A DNA stretch of 55,115 bases from Paracoccaceae bacterium (GTDB lineage: Bacteria > Pseudomonadota > Alphaproteobacteria > Rhodobacterales > Rhodobacteraceae). Position 1 is the stretch's first letter. Every line of letters starts with the position of its first letter. Position numbers and translations under genes: made by a program. Below are positions 1-8,258 of the stretch, piece by piece. Where the stretch lies: assembly GCA_028285485.1 (NCBI GenBank), contig JANQPC010000018.1, positions 1 through 55,115 on the forward strand, read 5' to 3'. The notes under the pieces are model-generated. The model ran no database searches and was not told where the DNA came from. It saw nothing but the letters and a program-made list of their open reading frames with translations.

Positions 1-1
1 T

Positions 2-916
2 CGGGCAGAGCCCGCGCCCGCGCCGCCCACTGCGCGTATACCTGCGGGTGAGACCGCGCGGCCCCGGGCAACGCCGCTCGCGCGCCGCATCGCCAAGCAG
101 AACGGGATCGACCTGACCGCGGTCACCGGCACGGGCCGCCGCCAGCGGATCGAAGCAAGCGACGTGCGCGCTCGGATTGCGGGCGCGGGCGTGTCAGCGC
201 CGCAGATGGCGCCCGCTGCGGTTGGCCATGTGTACTTCGTGCATGGCTTCGCAGGCCTGGGCTCCAACTGGGCCGCTTTGCGCGCCGCCCTGCAAAGCGC
301 GGGCCTCTCGGCCTCTGCCCCCGATCTTCCGGGCCACGGCGCCAACGCGGCAGAGGCACCGGATGTTTCATCGCTGGTGGCTTGGCTGGCGGAGGACCTG
401 GCGCGCCAGCCCGAGCCCCTGCACCTCATCGGTCATTCCCTTGGCGCCCATGTGGCGGCGCAGGCGGCCTTGCGCGCGCGCTCGAAGGTTGCCCGCCTCA
501 CGCTGATCGCGCCCGCGGGCTGCGGGGCGGAGTTCAACGGCAGCTTCACCCGCGGCATGGCGCAGTCGCCGAACGCCGCGGCGCTCGCCCATCTGATGCG
601 GCTTCTCGGCCCAAAGGCCGAGGCGCTCGACGCGCAGGCCCTCGGCGCGATGGCCGAAAGCCTGCGAACAGGCCGCCTGGAGGCGCTGGCCGAGGATATG
701 GTGCAAGGTGAGACCCAGCGCATCGATACAATCGCGCCCCTGAGCGCCTTGGCAGATGTGCCCACCCGCGCAATCTTCGGGCTGACGGATCGTCTCATCC
801 CCCGCGCGCATGCCTTCAACATGCCGCCGCATGTGGCCTGCCATATGGTCAATACCGGCCACATGCCGCATTGGGATGCGGTGGAGGAGGTTGCGCGTAT
901 CATCGCGGCGGATTGA
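2..916 (+). CDS. acoC: Acetoin dehydrogenase E2-like acetyltransferase with alpha/beta-hydrolase catalytic domain (5' end missing)
   Basis: The reading frame is open from base 2, so the gene begins outside the window. The first ~20 residues are an Ala/Pro-rich linker. Residues ~22-58 form a peripheral subunit-binding domain (ATPLARRIAKQNGIDL, then a GTGRRQR turn). The rest is an alpha/beta hydrolase with VHGFAG, nucleophile elbow GHSLG (Ser146 of the fragment), acid TDR (Asp263) and base GHMPHWD (His287). Known family: acetoin dehydrogenase E2 proteins have lipoyl, E3/E1-binding and hydrolase-fold domains in this order and pass the acetyl group to CoA. The lipoyl domain should lie just left of the window. 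The substrate could be another 2-oxoacid or diketone. An FGGY kinase follows after 24 bp, probably in the same operon. Confidence 0.85.
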   Translation, partial: RAEPAPAPPTARIPAGETARPRATPLARRIAKQNGIDLTAVTGTGRRQRIEASDVRARIAGAGVSAPQMAPAAVGHVYFVHGFAGLGSNWAALRAALQSAGLSASAPDLPGHGANAAEAPDVSSLVAWLAEDLARQPEPLHLIGHSLGAHVAAQAALRARSKVARLTLIAPAGCGAEFNGSFTRGMAQSPNAAALAHLMRLLGPKAEALDAQALGAMAESLRTGRLEALAEDMVQGETQRIDTIAPLSALADVPTRAIFGLTDRLIPRAHAFNMPPHVACHMVNTGHMPHWDAVEEVARIIAAD

Positions 917-940
917 GAGAGTGGGAGAGGGAGGAAGCGT

Positions 941-2431
941 ATGGCCTATTTTCTGACAGCCGATGGCGGCACCGAAAGCCTGCGCGCACGGATCTACGAT
1001 CTGAGCGGCGCCTGCGTGGCCTCCCACGCCGAACCCTATGAGACCGCGTTCTATCCCGGTGCCCGCGCCGAGCAGAACCCCGAAGATTGGTGGGACTGCC
1101 TCTGCAAGGCCACCCGCGCCTGCCTTGCCGAGGCGGGGCTTTCGGGGGATCAGATCGAGGCGATGGCCTATGCCACCACCTGCTGCACCGTCGTGGCCCT
1201 CGATGCGGCGGGCAAGCCGCTTCGGCCTGCAATCATGTGGATGGATGTGCGCGCCGATCAGGAGGCCGAAGCGGTTCTGGCCACGGGGGATGGCCGGCTG
1301 AAGCTCAATTCCGATGGGGCCGGGCCGGTTTCTGCCGAATGGATGATCCCCAAGGCGCTCTGGATCAAGCGCCATGAACCGGAGGTATATGGCGCCGCGA
1401 CAACCATCTGCGAGTATCAGGATTATCTGACCCTGCGCCTCACGGGCGAACGCTGCGCATCGCTCAACAACGTTGGCCTGCGCTGGCACTATGCCAACCG
1501 CGATGGCGGTTGGGCCGAAAGCCTCGTCAGCGCGCTCGGCATGGCCGATCTTGTTGAGAAATGGCCCGCGCGCGTGGCCGCCCCGGGCGAGATTGTCGGC
1601 CCGCTGACCGGCGAGGCCGCGGAAGCGCTGGGCTTGACGACAAAAACTAGGCTGGTGCAGGGCGGGGCCGATGCGCTGATCGGCATGATCGGCCTTGGCG
1701 TGGCCAAACCCGGCCAGCTTTGCCTGATCACCGGATCGTCGCACCTGCAATTCGGGGTCACCGAGGCGCCCTTTCACGCCCCCGGCATGTGGGGGGCCTA
1801 TGCCGATATCGTCTATCCCGGGCGCTACATCATCGAAGGCGGCCAAACCTCCACCGGATCGATCATCAACTGGCTGCGCCGGTTCGTGGGCGGCGGGTTC
1901 GATTTCGATGAGATCAACCGCAAGGCCGCCGCGCTCCCGCCCGGGTCAGACGGGTTGATTGTGCAGGATCATTTTCAGGGCAACCGCACGCCCTATACCG
2001 ATGCGCTGTCGCGCGGGGCGATCACCGGGCTCACGCTTGCGCATGAACCCCATCATGTCTTCCGCGCGATCATCGAAGGGATCTCGATGGGCACCCGCGC
2101 GATCCTCGATTCCTTTGCCAAGGGCGGCTACGAGGGCAGCGAGATGGTGGCCGGGGGCGGCGCGACAAACTCGGATCTGTTCATGCAGATCCATGCCGAT
2201 ACTGCGGGCCTGCCGGTGCGCATTCCGGCCTCAACCGATGGCCCTTCGCTTGGCTCGGCGATCCTTGCCGCTCATGGCGCGGGCCATTTCGCCACGATCG
2301 ACGATGGCATTGACGCCATGGTCAAACCGGGCCGGGTGATCGAGCCGAACCCTGAGGCCGTGCGCCAATATGAAGACATCTACGCGCGCTACCTGGCGCT
2401 TTACCCCGCCCTCAAGGGCGCGCTTGCGTAA
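941..2431 (+). CDS. FGGY-family carbohydrate kinase
   Basis: A 496-residue, full-length FGGY kinase. It has the N-terminal phosphate-binding loop DGGTESLRARIYD (from residue 8), the AEQNPEDWW stretch common in pentulose and polyol kinases, a probable catalytic base Asp244 in QGGADALIG, and the C-terminal adenosine motif GGGATNSDLF followed by DGPSLGSAILA. Such enzymes phosphorylate a sugar, polyol or autoinducer-type substrate with ATP in the cytoplasm. I cannot name the substrate; ribulokinase-, xylulokinase- and LsrK-like proteins share these motifs. A GGGAGGAAG ribosome-binding site precedes the ATG. The upstream neighbour is a 2-oxoacid-dehydrogenase-type E2, which suggests a carbon-catabolic operon extending to the left. 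Confidence 0.85.
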   Translation: MAYFLTADGGTESLRARIYDLSGACVASHAEPYETAFYPGARAEQNPEDWWDCLCKATRACLAEAGLSGDQIEAMAYATTCCTVVALDAAGKPLRPAIMWMDVRADQEAEAVLATGDGRLKLNSDGAGPVSAEWMIPKALWIKRHEPEVYGAATTICEYQDYLTLRLTGERCASLNNVGLRWHYANRDGGWAESLVSALGMADLVEKWPARVAAPGEIVGPLTGEAAEALGLTTKTRLVQGGADALIGMIGLGVAKPGQLCLITGSSHLQFGVTEAPFHAPGMWGAYADIVYPGRYIIEGGQTSTGSIINWLRRFVGGGFDFDEINRKAAALPPGSDGLIVQDHFQGNRTPYTDALSRGAITGLTLAHEPHHVFRAIIEGISMGTRAILDSFAKGGYEGSEMVAGGGATNSDLFMQIHADTAGLPVRIPASTDGPSLGSAILAAHGAGHFATIDDGIDAMVKPGRVIEPNPEAVRQYEDIYARYLALYPALKGALA

Positions 2432-2451
2432 AGGGGCGGGGCCACCGGCTC

Positions 2452-2478
2452 CCGACCGCCCTCCAACGAGGGCGTCGG
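2452..2478. terminator. Bidirectional terminator-like hairpin between convergent genes
   Basis: CCGA-(bulged C)-CGCCCTC, loop CAAC, GAGGGCG-TCGG: an 11-bp stem with one bulge. It fills the 48-bp gap between the convergent FGGY kinase and Rieske-ThDP genes. No clear T-run follows on either strand, so termination by this hairpin alone is uncertain. Confidence 0.5.
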
Positions 2479-2479
2479 C

Positions 2480-4444
2480 CTAAACAAGCTCCGCATCCGT
2501 CATGATCTCAACGAGTGCGGGGCCTTCGACAGCGAGCGCATCCGCCAGCGCCGCTTCGACATCCGCGCCCTTCGTCACTTTCGCACCATGGGCCCCGCAG
2601 AGCCGCGCGAAGGCCGAGAAGGATGGATTGACCAGCGAGGTTTCCCAAACCGGCCATTCGCCCGAACGCTGTTCCTTGGAAATCTTGCCAAGCTCATCAT
2701 TGTGCAAAAGCACATGGGTGACATCCATGCCGTATTTGACAAGCGTGGTGAGCTCCATCGCGTATTGGCCGAAGCCCCCGTCGCCGGAGACCGAGATCAC
2801 CTTGCGGCCCCGGAACGCCTCGAAATCCTGCGTGGCTGCCCAGGCGCCCATCGCGGCGGGCAGGGCAAAGCCGATGGAGCCGAGATAGCCCGACATCATC
2901 ACCCGCTGCCCCTTGGTTTCAAAATAGCGCCCGAAGGAGTAGGTGTTGTTGCCCACATCCACTGTGATGAGGGCATCGGCGGGCGCCACGCGCGAGAGCG
3001 CCTCGAAGACGGCGACGGAGTGAACGCCGCGGCTGCCTTCCTCGGCAAGGCGGCCCTGCTTCTCCTCGCGCCACATCCGCCAGCGCTCGGCAAGTTCGGC
3101 GATCTGGTCGGGCCCGTCGCCCCCTGCAACCTGTGGTGTGATCGCCGCGCAAAACGCCCCGATCTCGCCCCAGACGGGCAGGGTCACCGGGTGGAACTTG
3201 CCAAGTTGCATCCGCTCGAAATCCACCTGGATCGTGGGTTTGCTGCGGTTGATGCCGGTGTGGTTCGAGAATGAGGCGCCCAGCACCAGCTGCAGATCGC
3301 ATTCGTTCATGAACCAGCTTGCAATCGGCGTGCCGGAGCGTCCGAGCACCCCCGCGGCATTGGGGTGGCTGTCAGGGATCAGCCCCTTGCCCTTGAAGGT
3401 GGTCACCACCGGCGCGCCAAGCGCTTCGGCAAGCTTGATGATGCCATCCCGCGCCTCCCACGCCCCGTGCCCCATGATGATGATCGGGCGCTTGGCGTTC
3501 GCGATCATCGCAAGCGCCGCCTCAACATCGCTGTCTGAGGGTTTCACGACCGGCCCGCTCATCCGGCCTTCGGGTGATCCGGCGGGCGCGTCGCTCGGCT
3601 GCGTCTGCACATCATCGGGGAAGATCAGATGCGCCACGTCGCGTTCAATCAGCGCCGTCTTGATCGCGAGCGAGGCCAGTTCGCTGTGCCGAGATGTGCT
3701 GAGCACCGGCTGCGAAAACCGGGTGACGGCATCGAAGGCGGATTTGAGATCGATATCCTGAAACGCGCCTGGGCCAAATACCTGGGTTTGCACCTGGCCC
3801 GTCAGCGCCAGCACCGGCGCGCGATCCACCTTGGCATCCCACAGGCCGGTCAGCAGGTTCGTGGCGCCGGGCCCCGCAATCGTCAGGCAAGCGGCCGGTT
3901 TGCCGGTGAGCTTGCCATAGGCCGAGGCCGCGAAGGCCGCCGCCCCTTCATGCCTGATACCGATGTAAGACATCTCGCCATCAACCGTGCGCCTGCGGAT
4001 CGCATCGGCAAGGCCGAGGTTCGAATGGCCGACCATCCCGAACACCCGCCTGACGCCCCAGTTCACCATGGTTTCGGCCATGGCATCGGTCACGGTGCGC
4101 GGATGCGGGGGCTCGGCCTCAAGGCCCACAAAAACCTCGCCGTCCCGTACGTCTACCGGGTAGGTTTTTTGCCCCTTATCCTCATGCCCGCCCGGCGGCG
4201 CGCCGGTCAGCGGATCGAAATCCCAGCCGTGCCAGGGGCAGCGGATCCAGCATTTGTCATCGATCCCGCGCTCGATCGTGCCCTCGCCGAGCGGGCCGCC
4301 CTGATGCGGGCAGTGATTGTCCATCGCCGCCCATTTGCCATCGAAATGCGAAAGGCAGAGGTAGAGGTTGCGGGCAGAGACTGTCTTTACGCGACCCTCC
4401 GGCAGGTCCGCCGGACCGACACTCACCCAATCCAGATCGCTCAT
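2480..4444 (-). CDS. Rieske [2Fe-2S] domain fused to a thiamine-diphosphate enzyme (pyruvate-oxidase/acetolactate-synthase superfamily)
   Basis: A 654-residue fusion. Residues 1-110 are a Rieske domain with C45-x-H47 (CPHQGG) and C69-x2-H72 (CPWHGW). Residues ~115-650 are a ThDP enzyme: catalytic Glu166 in RHEGAAAFA, AGPGATNLLTG, a central domain with IIIMGHGAW, and the C-terminal ThDP site GDGGFGQYAMEL followed by LLHNDELG. ThDP enzymes of this superfamily decarboxylate or ligate 2-oxoacids; an N-terminal Rieske domain is not their standard build. The start is ATG 4444 (MSDLDW), behind a GGAGG site and overlapping the upstream stop by 4 bp (ATGA); the frame stays open further upstream but that part lies inside the neighbour. 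The tight coupling to a second Rieske fusion suggests electron transfer between the two products (inference). Substrate unknown. Confidence 0.85.
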   Translation of the reverse strand: MSDLDWVSVGPADLPEGRVKTVSARNLYLCLSHFDGKWAAMDNHCPHQGGPLGEGTIERGIDDKCWIRCPWHGWDFDPLTGAPPGGHEDKGQKTYPVDVRDGEVFVGLEAEPPHPRTVTDAMAETMVNWGVRRVFGMVGHSNLGLADAIRRRTVDGEMSYIGIRHEGAAAFAASAYGKLTGKPAACLTIAGPGATNLLTGLWDAKVDRAPVLALTGQVQTQVFGPGAFQDIDLKSAFDAVTRFSQPVLSTSRHSELASLAIKTALIERDVAHLIFPDDVQTQPSDAPAGSPEGRMSGPVVKPSDSDVEAALAMIANAKRPIIIMGHGAWEARDGIIKLAEALGAPVVTTFKGKGLIPDSHPNAAGVLGRSGTPIASWFMNECDLQLVLGASFSNHTGINRSKPTIQVDFERMQLGKFHPVTLPVWGEIGAFCAAITPQVAGGDGPDQIAELAERWRMWREEKQGRLAEEGSRGVHSVAVFEALSRVAPADALITVDVGNNTYSFGRYFETKGQRVMMSGYLGSIGFALPAAMGAWAATQDFEAFRGRKVISVSGDGGFGQYAMELTTLVKYGMDVTHVLLHNDELGKISKEQRSGEWPVWETSLVNPSFSAFARLCGAHGAKVTKGADVEAALADALAVEGPALVEIMTDAELV

Positions 4445-6048
4445 GCCACCCCTCCGTAGGCCACGCCCGACAGTGCAGCCATGTCCTTTTTCCACGTTGT
4501 CAGATCATCCCGATTGAACTGCGACAGATGCGCATGCCCGCAAGCGCGCGCCATCACCTGCATCAGCTCAACCGAGGCCTCGAAAAAGTTCGCCAACTGC
4601 CGGGCGGATTTTTCAACCACAAGGCGGTTCACAAGATGCGGCTTCTGCGTGGCGATGCCCACGGGGCAGTTGTTTGTATGACAGGCGCGCATGGCAAGGC
4701 AGCCGATGGCCTGCATGGCAGAGTTCGAAAGCGCGATGGCATCGGCGCCGAGCGCCATCGCCTTGATGAAATCGGCCGGTTTGCGCAAGCCCCCGGTGAT
4801 CACCAGCGTCACGTCCGGGTTTGTCCGATCCAGATGCCGCCGCGCGCGGGCCAGTGCCGGGATGGTTGGCACGCTGATATTGTCGCGAAAGAGGATCGGC
4901 GCCGCGCCCGTGCCGCCACCGCGCCCGTCCAGGATGATGTAGTCGACGCCAACCTCAAGCGCGGCATCGATATCCTTTTCGATATGCTGGGCCGAAAGTT
5001 TGTAGCCGATGGGAATGCCGCCTGTGCGATCGCGCACCTCATCGGCGAAATCCTTGATCTGGGCCGGTTCCGTCCAATCGGGAAAACGGGGCGGAGAGAT
5101 CGCGTCTTCGCCCGCCGGGATGCCGCGCACCGCAGCGATCTTGCCCTTGTTTTTGGTGCCCGGAAGATGGCCGCCCGTTCCCGTTTTTGCGCCTTGCCCG
5201 CCTTTGAAGTGGAACGCCTGAACGCCCGAAAGCTTCTCCCAGGAAAAGCCAAACCGGGCCGAGGCAAGTTCATAAAAATAGCGGGAACTGGCCTCTTGTT
5301 CCTCCGGTAGCATCCCGCCTTCGCCAGAGCAGATCCCGGTGCCCGCAAGTTCGGCCCCCCGCGCAAGGGCCACTTTCGCAGGCTCTGAAAGCGCGCCGAA
5401 GGACATGTCGGAGACAAAAAGCGGAATGTCGAGCGCCAGCGGCTTCTGGGCGTTGGGGCCGATCACCACCTCGGTCCCCACCGGATCGTCATCAAGAAGC
5501 GGGGCCTTTTGAAGCTGTGCTGTCAGGATCTGAAGATCGTCCCATCCCGGCAGCTCATCGCGCGGCACGCCCATGGATTCGACCTTGCCGTGATGGCCCG
5601 TCTTCGAAAGCCCGTCGCGGGCATATTGCTGTATGAGCCCGTTGTGCGGCTCTTCCACTGTGCCATGCGAGGTGTCCGCATAAAGCCCAAGATAGGCATC
5701 GCGGTTGAAAGGTTGCGGGTTGGCCTGCGCCCAAGCGGCAATCTCGTCTTCATCCACAAGCACCGCATCCCCCTCGATCCAGGAGGCGAACTTGGGCAGC
5801 TTTTCCTCGTTGGCATATTCCGAAACGCCGGTGTCGAGCCGGTAATCCCAATCATGCAGCCCGCAGATCAGATTGCGGTCCCGCACATGCCCGTCTGCCA
5901 TCAGCGCGCCCCGGTGCAGGCATCGGCCATAGAAGACTGAAACCTCATCATCGAAGCGCACGACCACAAGATCGACCTCGGCGACAAGGGCATATTGCGG
6001 CGCGCGGTCCGGCAATTGGCTATAGGTGGCAACGGGGATCTTGTTCAC
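4441..6048 (-). CDS. Rieske [2Fe-2S] domain fused to a glutamate-synthase-type FMN/Fe-S domain
   Basis: A 535-residue fusion. Residues 1-100 form a Rieske domain with C43-x-H45 (CLHRGA) and C62-x2-H65 (CGLHDWDY). Residues ~150-520 form the GltB-like TIM barrel: SDMSFGALS, SGEGG, FKGGQGAKTGTGG, GRGGGTGAAP, the LVITGGLR phosphate site, and the 3Fe-4S motif C-x5-C-x4-C in CLAMRACHTNNCPVG. The glutaminase domain of true glutamate synthase is absent. I start it at GTG 6048 (VNKIPVATYS), behind AGAGGAAG; the longer frame upstream is Arg/Pro-rich and unlike protein. The ThDP gene follows with a 4-bp overlap. A LacI-like palindrome lies 58-71 bp upstream. Chemistry unknown; an FMN oxidoreductase fed through the Rieske centre is inference. 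Confidence 0.85.
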   Translation of the reverse strand: MNKIPVATYSQLPDRAPQYALVAEVDLVVVRFDDEVSVFYGRCLHRGALMADGHVRDRNLICGLHDWDYRLDTGVSEYANEEKLPKFASWIEGDAVLVDEDEIAAWAQANPQPFNRDAYLGLYADTSHGTVEEPHNGLIQQYARDGLSKTGHHGKVESMGVPRDELPGWDDLQILTAQLQKAPLLDDDPVGTEVVIGPNAQKPLALDIPLFVSDMSFGALSEPAKVALARGAELAGTGICSGEGGMLPEEQEASSRYFYELASARFGFSWEKLSGVQAFHFKGGQGAKTGTGGHLPGTKNKGKIAAVRGIPAGEDAISPPRFPDWTEPAQIKDFADEVRDRTGGIPIGYKLSAQHIEKDIDAALEVGVDYIILDGRGGGTGAAPILFRDNISVPTIPALARARRHLDRTNPDVTLVITGGLRKPADFIKAMALGADAIALSNSAMQAIGCLAMRACHTNNCPVGIATQKPHLVNRLVVEKSARQLANFFEASVELMQVMARACGHAHLSQFNRDDLTTWKKDMAALSGVAYGGVA

Positions 6049-6081
6049 GGGGCGCTTCCTCTTTTCTTGGTATTTTGAGTA

Positions 6082-6110
6082 ACTGTCGGATGCTTCGCCA
6101 ATCTGTGCAA
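6082..6110 (-). promoter_or_regulatory. Candidate promoter of the Rieske-GltB/Rieske-ThDP operon
   Basis: On the minus strand, TTGCAC (6110-6105) lies 17 bp from GACAGT (6087-6082). This predicts a leader of about 27 nt before GTG 6048. The -10 match is weak. The -35 hexamer overlaps the palindrome at 6106-6119, as expected for a repressed promoter. Confidence 0.4.
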
Positions 6111-6119
6111 CCGGTTGCA
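6106..6119. promoter_or_regulatory. Perfect 14-bp palindrome, LacI/GalR-type operator candidate
   Basis: TGCAACCGGTTGCA equals its own reverse complement and has the central CCGG and flanking TGnAA/TTnCA seen in many LacI/GalR-family operators. It overlaps the candidate -35 of the Rieske operon. No LacI-family gene is visible in the window, so the regulator would be encoded elsewhere. Confidence 0.65.
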
Positions 6120-6196
6120 GGGCAGAAACTGGGCCCGGCCTTCTCGGCGCCCGCCGCCGCCGGGCCCGCCGACACGGCCCCGCTGCCCAAGCCGGT

Positions 6197-6225
6197 TTCC
6201 CAATCTTCCCCATATCCGCTATAGG
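6197..6225 (+). promoter_or_regulatory. Candidate dusA promoter
   Basis: TTCCCA, 17-bp spacer, TATAGG, about 48 bp before the dusA ATG. The -35 is poor and the -10 fair. It is divergent from the Rieske operon promoter. Confidence 0.3.
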
Positions 6226-6272
6226 GGGGCAGGTAAGGCCAACGCCGCCAACAGCCTGTCAGACAACCGAAA

Positions 6273-7265
6273 ATGACCCTTGATCAAAGCGCCAGATTGT
6301 CCGTCGCCCCTATGATGGATTGGACGGATCGCCATTGCCGCGCGCTGCATCGCCGGATCAGCCGGCATGCGCTGCTTTATACCGAGATGGTGACGGCCCC
6401 GGCGCTGGTGCGGGGTGGGGCGCGGCATCTGCTGCGCTTTGATCGGCACGAGCACCCCGTTGCGTTGCAGCTTGGGGGCGCCGATCCCGCGGAACTTGCG
6501 CAGGCGGCGCGGATGGGGGCCGAGGAAGGCTATGACGAGATCAACCTCAACGTGGGCTGCCCGTCGGACAGGGTGCAGTCGGGTTGTTTCGGCGCGGCGC
6601 TGATGAAAACCCCGGCGCTGGTGGGGGAATGTGCGGCGGCGATGATCGCCGCTTCACCGGTGGAGATTACGGTGAAATGCCGGATCGGCGTGGATGATCA
6701 GGAACCGCGCGAGGTGCTTCCGGCCTTTCTGGAAACCGTGCGGGATGCGGGCGTGCGCCGCGTTGCGATCCATGCGCGAAAGGCGTGGCTGCAGGGGCTG
6801 AGCCCCAAGGAGAACCGCGATATCCCACCGCTTGACTACCCGCTTGCTTTCGAGATGAAGCGCGCCTTTCCCGATCTTCATATCTCGCTCAACGGTGGCA
6901 TCCAAAGCCTTGAGGAGGCGCGCAAATTCCTTTCTGAAGGGATCGATGGAGTGATGATCGGGCGCGCCGCCTATCAGGCGCCTATGGCCGTTCTCGGCGC
7001 GGCGGACAGGCTCATATTCGGTGAGGCCCGCCCACCGGCCACGGCGCATGAGGTTGTCGAGGCGATGGTGCCCCATATCGAGGCGCATCTGGCAGAGGGC
7101 GGGCGGCTTCATGCCGTTACCCGCCATATGCTGGGCCTCTTCGCCGGTCAGCCCGGGGCGCGCGCCTGGCGCCGCGCATTGTCGGAAGCGGGCGCGCGCG
7201 AAGGCGCCGGTGTGGCCAATCTGCTCGATGCGCTGGGCCGGGTGCCGCAGGCCGCCGCGGCATGA
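6273..7265 (+). CDS. dusA: tRNA-dihydrouridine(20/20a) synthase DusA
   Basis: A 330-residue FMN enzyme that reduces uridine in the tRNA D-loop with NADPH. Motifs: N-terminal SVAPMMDWTDRHCR, the catalytic-cysteine segment NVGCPSDRVQSGCFGA (Cys96), VKCRIG, the HARKAWLQGLSPKENR stretch characteristic of DusA rather than DusB/DusC, and the FMN phosphate site NGGI...GVMIGRAAY. Length is normal. No strong ribosome-binding site precedes ATG 6273. The next gene starts inside its stop codon (ATGA), so the two are translationally coupled. Confidence 0.95.
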   Translation: MTLDQSARLSVAPMMDWTDRHCRALHRRISRHALLYTEMVTAPALVRGGARHLLRFDRHEHPVALQLGGADPAELAQAARMGAEEGYDEINLNVGCPSDRVQSGCFGAALMKTPALVGECAAAMIAASPVEITVKCRIGVDDQEPREVLPAFLETVRDAGVRRVAIHARKAWLQGLSPKENRDIPPLDYPLAFEMKRAFPDLHISLNGGIQSLEEARKFLSEGIDGVMIGRAAYQAPMAVLGAADRLIFGEARPPATAHEVVEAMVPHIEAHLAEGGRLHAVTRHMLGLFAGQPGARAWRRALSEAGAREGAGVANLLDALGRVPQAAAA

Positions 7266-8014
7266 ACGATTGGCCCGAGGGCTTCGCGCAGTTTCCCCAT
7301 GATCCTCGGATGGCCGCCTGGGCCGGCGCGGCGCGCGGGCTTGCGGAGGCCGCTCTTGCCGCGCCCGGCGCGGCCTGGCGCCATGGCGGCACCTGGTTTG
7401 CCGGGGTCAACGCGCTGCCGAACGGGCCCGATGGCGGGCTTCCGGGCCACCCGCTTGACGGTGCCGTGATCCGGCATCTGGCCGTAGGCGGGCAGGCCCC
7501 GCGATGCTGGGATCGCGCGCAGATCTCAGCGGTGGCCCCGGGCTATCCCGGGCGCGATCCGGGCGAAAGCGAGGCGCAGCACCGGTTCCGCCGGGATCGC
7601 GCGGGCGCCCATGTCGATGGGCTTTTGCCCGTGGGGCCCGCCCGCCGCCGGATGCTGAAAGAGGCTCATGGCTTCGTTCTGGGCCTGCCGCTGACAGAGG
7701 TTACCGAGGGGCGCAGCCCGATGCTGGCCTGGGCCGGCAGCCACCGGATTATCGGCGAGGCGCTCACCGCCGCGCTTGCGGGCGCGCCGCCGGAGCGGTG
7801 GCCGGAGATCGATCTCACCGAACCCTACCATGCCGCCCGGCGCGAGGCGCTGGCAACCTGCCGCCCGGTGCCGATGCTCGGGCGGCCCGGAGAAGCCTAC
7901 GTGATCCATCGCCACACCCTGCACGGGATCGCGCCCTGGGCCGATGCGCCCGAGGGGCCGCCCCGCATCATCGCCTATTTCCGCCCGGAGATCCCCTTCA
8001 GCGCTTGGGCGTAG
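7262..8014 (+). CDS. Phytanoyl-CoA dioxygenase-like 2OG-Fe(II) oxygenase
   Basis: 250 residues. The jelly-roll iron site is readable: H117-V-D119 (AHVDGL), a distal histidine in HRHTLHGIAPW (probably H221), and R235 in PPRIIAYFRPE for the 2-oxoglutarate carboxylate. The family hydroxylates small molecules, lipids or macromolecules using O2 and 2-oxoglutarate; the substrate cannot be read from sequence. It overlaps dusA by 4 bp and its last 17 bp overlap the 3' end of the convergent DUF1289 gene. Coupling to dusA allows a role in tRNA modification, but this is only a positional argument. Confidence 0.75.
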   Translation: MNDWPEGFAQFPHDPRMAAWAGAARGLAEAALAAPGAAWRHGGTWFAGVNALPNGPDGGLPGHPLDGAVIRHLAVGGQAPRCWDRAQISAVAPGYPGRDPGESEAQHRFRRDRAGAHVDGLLPVGPARRRMLKEAHGFVLGLPLTEVTEGRSPMLAWAGSHRIIGEALTAALAGAPPERWPEIDLTEPYHAARREALATCRPVPMLGRPGEAYVIHRHTLHGIAPWADAPEGPPRIIAYFRPEIPFSAWA

Positions 8015-8258
8015 CACCCATGCGCGCCGCGCGCCCGGCGCGCCCGCCCCGCCGCTTGCGCAAGAGCGCCTCGCGCCCCGGCAGATCGGCCATCACCTCT
8101 GCACGCGCCTCGGCGCTCATCTGGGACCAGGCGCCGATCTCTTCGATGGATCGGTGGCAACCCGTGCAAAGCCGGGTTTCGGGATGGATCACGCAGATCT
8201 TGATACAGGGCGAGGCAATCTCTTCCCGCCGCCACAAGCCATCGTTGTCACGTCTCAT
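7998..8258 (-). CDS. DUF1289 family small cysteine-rich protein
   Basis: 86 residues. The conserved core is SPCIKICVIHPETRLCTGCHRS, with four cysteines in a C-x3-C-x8-C-x2-C layout, followed by EEIGAWSQMS; this is the DUF1289 pattern. Its role is unknown; the cysteines may bind metal. The C-terminus is Arg-rich. The ATG overlaps the ruvX stop (ATGA), making it the third gene of a ccmI-ruvX-DUF1289 unit. Confidence 0.85.
   Translation of the reverse strand: MRRDNDGLWRREEIASPCIKICVIHPETRLCTGCHRSIEEIGAWSQMSAEARAEVMADLPGREALLRKRRGGRAGRAARMGATPKR

Noticed and set aside
368-1846. 492-residue open frame on the minus strand across the acoC end and FGGY kinase
   Set aside because: It is antisense to two genes with clear catalytic motifs. 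High-GC third positions create long antisense frames; its sequence has no recognisable domain.
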